Positions 60,110 to 64,000 of a stretch of DNA of 64,000 nt are shown here, one piece after another; position 1 is the stretch's first letter; each line of letters begins with the position of its first letter. Made by a program: the position numbers and the translations under genes. This DNA is from Methylocaldum sp002005105 (GTDB lineage: Bacteria > Pseudomonadota > Gammaproteobacteria > Methylococcales > Methylococcaceae), in the NCBI RefSeq assembly GCF_051027545.1, contig NZ_CP194902.1:4030001-4094000 (forward strand), read 5' to 3'. The notes beneath the pieces are model-generated. The model saw only the letters and a list, made by a program, of their open reading frames with translations, did no database searches and was not told the DNA's origin.

Positions 60110-61597
60110 TCAATTACCCGATCCGCTCAGGCGACGATCCAGCCATTGATGCCACTCTTCCCGGCTGGCCGACAAATCGATGGGAAAGCGCTGCAACCCA
60201 TTTGCCAAGTCCTCCAGTTTTTGTCGAACCGAAACTGAATCCGGATTGTCGAGTCGCCCCGTGTTATACGCCATCATCCAAGCCAGCTGGAACTCCGGCG
60301 ATAACGGTACCAACCGCTCTTGCTTCAAAACCTCGCGCAGCACCTGCCCGCGCCGAATTTTCTCTTCCATGGATGCCTCGAGCTTGGACCCGAACCGCGT
60401 GAACGTCTCGAGTTCCAGAAACTGTAGATAGTCGAGTTTCATGCGCGCAGCCTCTTCCTTGATGCGCGGATGCTGCGCACGTCCTCCGATGCGGGAAACC
60501 GACCGGGTGATATCGATGGCCGGAAGAAATCCGCTGCCGAATAAGCGACGATCCAGATAAATCTGGCCATCCGTGATCGAGATCAGATTAGTCGGGATGT
60601 AAGCGGCAATTTCCCCCTGCTCGGTTTCGACGATAGGCAAGGCGGTCATGCTGCCCCCGCCATGGGCCGGTGCAAGACAGGTCGAGCGCTCCAACAGGCG
60701 CGAGTGCAGAAAGAAAATATCGCCCGGATACGCTTCCCGGCCGGGCGGTCGGCGCAGCAGCAAGGACAGCTCGCGGTAGGCACGCGCATGGGTGGAAAGA
60801 TCGTCATAAACAACCAAGGTGTCCCTGCCGTGCCACATCCAATGCTCGGCCACGGCGCAGCCGGCAAACGGTGCCAGGTATTTCAACCCCGGGGAATCGC
60901 TGGCCTCCGCCACAACCACTGTGGTGTAGGCCAGCGCACCGTAGCGCCGCAACAAATCGATGGCGCTGATCGTATCGGACCGCTTCTGGCCAATAAGCAC
61001 GTAAACGCACAATACGTCCTGATCGCGCTGATTGAGCACGACGTCCAGCGCGAGTGACGTTTTTCCGACTCCGTTATCGCCGATGATCAACTGCCGCTGT
61101 CCGCGTCCCAGGGGAATCATGGCATCGATAATCTTGGTGCCGGTATAAAGCGGCCGATCGACGAAATCTCTCGCGATGATCGGCGGAGAAGAGACATCGA
61201 GCTCCCGGCATAGATTAAGCTCCGGGGCCGGCTGACCATCCAGAGGTTTGCCCAAAGGATCGATTACCCTGCCGACCAGGCCGTCGCCGACTCTCAGAGA
61301 TAGGCGCTGACCCGTGAGATAAACCGGCGACCCTGAGGCCAGGCGGACCGTTTGTTCCAGCAGAATCGCGCCCAGCCGCTGATTGCCGAGATGAAAAACC
61401 AAACCGCGGCTGCCGTCCTCGAACAACAAAAGCTCATCCATCGCAGCGGACGGCAAACCGCTGATCCAGGCGATGCCGTCGCCGACCGAGAGCACCCGCC
61501 CGTATTCTTCGAGGCGCAGACCGAATCGGTAGCGGTCGACTTCCTCGGTCAAACGTGCGAGTAACAAGCCGTTACGCAGCGTGGCGGGTAGAGACAT
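60110..61597 (-). CDS. atpA: N-type F1-ATPase alpha subunit
   Basis: 495 aa. Walker A GDNGVGKTSLA, VLSVGDGIAWISGLP at the start, PLGKPLDG, YDDLSTHARAYRELSLLLRRPPGREAYPGDIFFLHSRLLERS, and SITDGQIYLD. It forms the alpha3beta3 head. Its start overlaps the end of atpF by 26 bp. Length is slightly below housekeeping AtpA (about 513 aa). Confidence 0.94.
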   Translation of the reverse strand: MSLPATLRNGLLLARLTEEVDRYRFGLRLEEYGRVLSVGDGIAWISGLPSAAMDELLLFEDGSRGLVFHLGNQRLGAILLEQTVRLASGSPVYLTGQRLSLRVGDGLVGRVIDPLGKPLDGQPAPELNLCRELDVSSPPIIARDFVDRPLYTGTKIIDAMIPLGRGQRQLIIGDNGVGKTSLALDVVLNQRDQDVLCVYVLIGQKRSDTISAIDLLRRYGALAYTTVVVAEASDSPGLKYLAPFAGCAVAEHWMWHGRDTLVVYDDLSTHARAYRELSLLLRRPPGREAYPGDIFFLHSRLLERSTCLAPAHGGGSMTALPIVETEQGEIAAYIPTNLISITDGQIYLDRRLFGSGFLPAIDITRSVSRIGGRAQHPRIKEEAARMKLDYLQFLELETFTRFGSKLEASMEEKIRRGQVLREVLKQERLVPLSPEFQLAWMMAYNTGRLDNPDSVSVRQKLEDLANGLQRFPIDLSASREEWHQWLDRRLSGSGN

Positions 61598-62318
61598 CTT
61601 GGAAGAATTTCAGCTCGTCACGGAGATTGGCGGATAAGATCCAGGAACCGGCATGTATACGAACCCCCGCCAACAATGAGGGATCCTCTTTGAAGATCGG
61701 TTTGACCCCGGTTCCGGCGGTTTGTCCGATCGCTTCCGCTAAAGCCATTTGTCGATCCGGGTCCAGCGGATATGCGCTCGATACCTCGAGAGCATCGTCC
61801 GCCATCGCCGCCCTTAATTTTTCGAGCTCTGCTTTCGGCAGTTTCCTAAGATCGCTCAAGGCCATGGATATGAGCCTTGCTTCCAATTCCGCCGAAGCCA
61901 AGCGCTCCAGAAGCTTCACTGCAAATCGACTACCCAACTCGACCGCCTGCTGCTCCGTCGTCCGCATCCACTCTTGTCGTTCCCGTTCTTCTTGAGCTCG
62001 CTCCTTCGCGCGCCGATCCGATTGCTCCTCTGCGAGCTTCTCTAAAAGACGCTGGCGTTCCGCAGCGATCTCTTTCTCCAATTCGCTTCTCGCCAAGTCC
62101 TTTTCCTTTTCCCAATTCGCGATGTTGCGTTCGCAGGCCTCCTTGGCCGCCAGCGCCTCCAGACGCGCCTGATCCGCAAGCCTCAGCTGCTCCTCTATCT
62201 TCCGTTGACGGGCTTGGATGACATCTCTGACGGGGCGATAGAGAAAACGTCGAAGTATCCATACCAGAACGATGAAATTGACGAATTCCAGTACGAAGGT
62301 CGTCCAATCGAAGCTCAT
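61572..62318 (-). CDS. atpF: N-type ATPase b subunit fused to a delta-like C-terminus
   Basis: 248 aa, far longer than normal b (about 156 aa). One N-terminal TM (FVLEFVNFIVLVWILRRFLYRPV), a long charged coiled-coil, then from about residue 150 a delta/OSCP-like part (ALSDLRKLPKAELEKLRAAM, DPSLLAGVRIHAGSWILSANLRDELKFF). No separate atpH gene is in the operon, so this protein probably supplies both stator roles, as is usual in N-ATPases. Confidence 0.88.
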   Translation of the reverse strand: MSFDWTTFVLEFVNFIVLVWILRRFLYRPVRDVIQARQRKIEEQLRLADQARLEALAAKEACERNIANWEKEKDLARSELEKEIAAERQRLLEKLAEEQSDRRAKERAQEERERQEWMRTTEQQAVELGSRFAVKLLERLASAELEARLISMALSDLRKLPKAELEKLRAAMADDALEVSSAYPLDPDRQMALAEAIGQTAGTGVKPIFKEDPSLLAGVRIHAGSWILSANLRDELKFFQDVSTRHAA

Positions 62319-62327
62319 TAGACGGCC

Positions 62328-62594
62328 TTATCTCAGTAAATATTCCAGCAGCGGGTTGCGGAACAAAATGATCAATACCACGACCAGCACGTAGATAGCC
62401 AAAGATTCGATCATGGCAAGCCCGATAAATAGCGTGCGGGTAATCGCTTTCTCCGCCTCCGGCTGTCGTGCCAGTGCCTCGAGCGCTTGGGAAATCGCCT
62501 TGCCCATTGCGATACCCGGAGCCACTACGCCCAAACCAATGGCCAGCGCCGCGCCGACTGTGGACAAGACGACAAACCAAGTCATATCGCTCAT
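62328..62594 (-). CDS. atpE: N-type ATPase c subunit (rotor ring)
   Basis: 88 aa, two hydrophobic hairpin helices with the polar loop ARQPEAE (42-48). The ion-carrying Glu63 lies in AMIESLAIY. Compared with the Na+ ring of Ilyobacter, the Gln ligand position is Met30 (APGIAMGKA), Val63 is Met61 and Thr67 is Leu65, while Ser64 and Tyr68 are kept. This pattern fits proton transport better than Na+, as inference. Confidence 0.93.
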   Translation of the reverse strand: MSDMTWFVVLSTVGAALAIGLGVVAPGIAMGKAISQALEALARQPEAEKAITRTLFIGLAMIESLAIYVLVVVLIILFRNPLLEYLLR

Positions 62595-62597
62595 GCA

Positions 62598-63284
62598 TTA
62601 CTCCTTCTCTTGTAGCTGCTGTGTTTGAAGCGCGCCGGCAATGTAAATCAGTGCCAGCATTCCGAAAATATACGCCTGCACGAGTGCTTCCACGATGTGC
62701 AACAAGAGCAAGGGTACGGGCGCCAAGAAACCGGCCACCAACAGTACCAAAAGCACCGCAAGTTCAATACTCATGATATTGCCGAATAAACGCACGGCCA
62801 GCGCGATTGTTCGGGAAATCTCGCTCAAAAGGTGAAACGGCAACATTAGCGGCGTGGGCGCGAGATAATGACGCAAATATCTCCAGCCGCTGGTTTTCAC
62901 CCCGTACCAATGCACGGAAAAAAACACCAAAAACGCCAGAGCTGCCGTCTGGGACAAGTTGGCCGTGGGAGAACCGAGCCCCGGAATTAAACCGGCAAGG
63001 TTGGCTACTACAAGATAGATCCAGAGCGTGCCGATGAACGGCAGCAGTTCCACTCCGTGGGCGGGCGTCACCGCCTGAATAGCCTGCTCCATCAAGCCGA
63101 TCACGCCTTCCAGCATCGCTTGCAGCCCGGACGGCTTATCGACGCTCAGTCTGCGGGTGGCAAGCCAGGAAAAAACGCCCAAAAAAAGCATCAACAACCA
63201 TGTGGTGATTACAGTCGGCCCGATATGGACTGGACCGACATCGAACGACAATAAGGCAATGAGCTCAGCTTGCTCCACAGTCAA
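62598..63284 (-). CDS. atpB: N-type ATPase a subunit
   Basis: 228 aa with about five or six TM segments. It holds the essential Arg in IALAVRLFGNI, in the EISRTIALAVRLFGNIMSIE helix, and the PTANLSQTAALAFLVFF region. It forms the ion half-channels against the c ring. Its ATG overlaps the stop of atpQ by 4 bp. Confidence 0.93.
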   Translation of the reverse strand: MTVEQAELIALLSFDVGPVHIGPTVITTWLLMLFLGVFSWLATRRLSVDKPSGLQAMLEGVIGLMEQAIQAVTPAHGVELLPFIGTLWIYLVVANLAGLIPGLGSPTANLSQTAALAFLVFFSVHWYGVKTSGWRYLRHYLAPTPLMLPFHLLSEISRTIALAVRLFGNIMSIELAVLLVLLVAGFLAPVPLLLLHIVEALVQAYIFGMLALIYIAGALQTQQLQEKE

Positions 63285-63553
63285 TGCTCGCGTACGAACA
63301 GATACACGTTAAAAATGCCGACAATCACCCCGATAATGATGAGACTGACCGTCCAATGAATGGAATAACCCTTGGATAGGCTATCCAGCCACCGCCCCAG
63401 ATAAGCGCCCAAAATTACGGGTATGACCAGCAGCAGTGCCAACACGCCGAGAAAGGCCGTCTGGGATAATAGCGTCGAACGGTCCCGCTCGGCCTGCTCC
63501 ATACGCTTCGCCTGCCGTTCGATCGAACGGCGCAATTTTTCCTGCTCATCCAT
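63281..63553 (-). CDS. atpQ: N-ATPase small membrane subunit (AtpQ, AtpI/AtpZ-like)
   Basis: 90 aa. A basic N-terminal helix (DEQEKLRRSIERQAKRMEQA) then two TM segments (FLGVLALLLVIPVILGAYLGRWL and VSLIIIGVIVGIFNVYLFV), the AtpQ layout. N-ATPase operons normally carry a second small gene, atpR, between atpQ and atpB. Here atpQ and atpB overlap directly, so atpR is missing at this place. Confidence 0.82.
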   Translation of the reverse strand: MDEQEKLRRSIERQAKRMEQAERDRSTLLSQTAFLGVLALLLVIPVILGAYLGRWLDSLSKGYSIHWTVSLIIIGVIVGIFNVYLFVREH

Positions 63554-63554
63554 A

Positions 63555-63953
63555 TCATCGCCCCCGCTCGATTTCCAGCAAACGCTTCAGCATTTCCTCT
63601 TCCAACCGGCGCAGGCTTTGTTTAAGGCCCGCAAGTGTTTCTTCTTCTTTCAACAGTTGTTCCGTTAGCGCTTCGGTGATGCGATTGTAATCGGAATCGC
63701 GGATGTAGCGCCTGGTATTGATGAAAAGCTGATTATCGACGAAGTAGGCCAAGGCGCCCGGCAGCGCCAAATACTGCCAGGGCCCGCCCTCGCACCGGTA
63801 GCGGGCGAGACCGAACACAAGGGCGGTCATGAAGCGCTCGTGATGGGCACGCAACCCGAAGCTGCCGGTAGCGTCCTCTGCGACGAAGCTTTCCACGTCT
63901 TCGATACGCTCGAACTGATCGGAACTCTGTAAGTTCAGAATAAAGGTGCTCAT
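63555..63953 (-). CDS. atpC: N-type F1-ATPase epsilon subunit
   Basis: 132 aa. The beta-sandwich with EDATGSFGLRAHHERFMTAL replaces the usual GxxGxxxGHxPL turn (GSFGLRAHHERF), followed by a C-terminal helical part with LTEQLLKEEETLAGLKQSLRRLEEEMLKRLL, a long charged helix. Position between the beta gene and atpQ is the N-ATPase order. One base separates it from atpQ. Confidence 0.88.
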   Translation of the reverse strand: MSTFILNLQSSDQFERIEDVESFVAEDATGSFGLRAHHERFMTALVFGLARYRCEGGPWQYLALPGALAYFVDNQLFINTRRYIRDSDYNRITEALTEQLLKEEETLAGLKQSLRRLEEEMLKRLLEIERGR

Positions 63954-64000
63954 GTTACCGGGGTATCTTCGATATTCCCGAAAACTTTGTAAACACGCGC
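63950..64000 (-). CDS. 3' end of probable atpD (beta subunit), cut by the window edge
   Basis: Open frame from the window edge to TGA at 63950, ending ...FGNIEDTPVT. The TGA overlaps the atpC ATG (ATGA), as expected for coupled atpD-atpC. Too short to identify by sequence; the call is from operon order. Confidence 0.4.
   Translation of the reverse strand, partial: ARVYKVFGNIEDTPVT

Noticed and set aside
1..64000. tRNA or rRNA genes
   Set aside because: No T-loop GGTTCGAATCC-type box with matching acceptor stem and no rRNA-like sequence was seen by eye.

Overview
The window looks like a chromosomal piece of a gammaproteobacterium, most likely a methanotroph-type Methylococcales. This is inferred from several things: VPLPA/PEP-CTERM sorting tails of the form VPxPAAVWLFGSAL, a surface-type di-haem cytochrome c peroxidase, an XrtA-style exopolysaccharide (EPS) export locus with prsT, and an N-type ATPase operon. 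No methane oxidation, rRNA, tRNA or CRISPR locus is present, so the taxonomic call is inference only.

Layout. 0-1 kb: dispersed repeats and an IS200/IS605 element. 0.9-14.1 kb (minus strand): a glycan assembly cluster with four GT4 glycosyltransferases, a WecG/TagA enzyme, a methyltransferase, a flippase, an O-antigen ligase/polymerase-like protein, a LamG-GHL10 protein, and GDP-fucose synthesis (fcl, gmd). 14.1-15.2 kb: a dense cluster of palindromic repeats. 15.2-35 kb: an accessory surface and redox region. It holds a di-haem peroxidase-like protein; three tandem paralogous VPLPA-CTERM proteins whose predicted mature N-terminus is His; apbE; an IS630 remnant; a beta-helix protein; a fused DUF3570/Met-His-rich barrel; DUF4266; a thioredoxin; two more VPLPA-CTERM proteins; and a second di-haem peroxidase. 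Dispersed repeats lie throughout. 35.1-43.7 kb: EPS/PEP-CTERM machinery (TPR-sulfotransferase, prsT, a Wza-like exporter, a beta-barrel, a Wzz, a CpsD-like ATPase), visibly richer in GC than its surroundings. 44-59 kb: core metabolism (dapE, sseA, xseB, ispA, dxs, apt, cpdA, rppH, cysG and others). 59.2-64 kb: an N-type ATP synthase operon (atpG,A,F,E,B,Q,C and the 3' tip of a probable atpD), minus strand.

How it fits together. The most interesting part is 17.7-21.9 kb. Three diverged paralogs share four His residues, one of them at the predicted mature N-terminus, together with a sortable C-terminal tail. Each has a sigma-54-like -24/-12 element upstream. Two have long leaders that contain a GEMM-type (cyclic dinucleotide) riboswitch aptamer. 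The same type of sigma-54 element sits just ahead of the Wza-like EPS gene at 39.19 kb. My reading (inference) is a cyclic-dinucleotide- and sigma-54-controlled set of surface proteins, possibly copper-binding, exported or sorted together with the EPS, next to an ApbE/thioredoxin/DUF4266/DUF3570 redox cluster.
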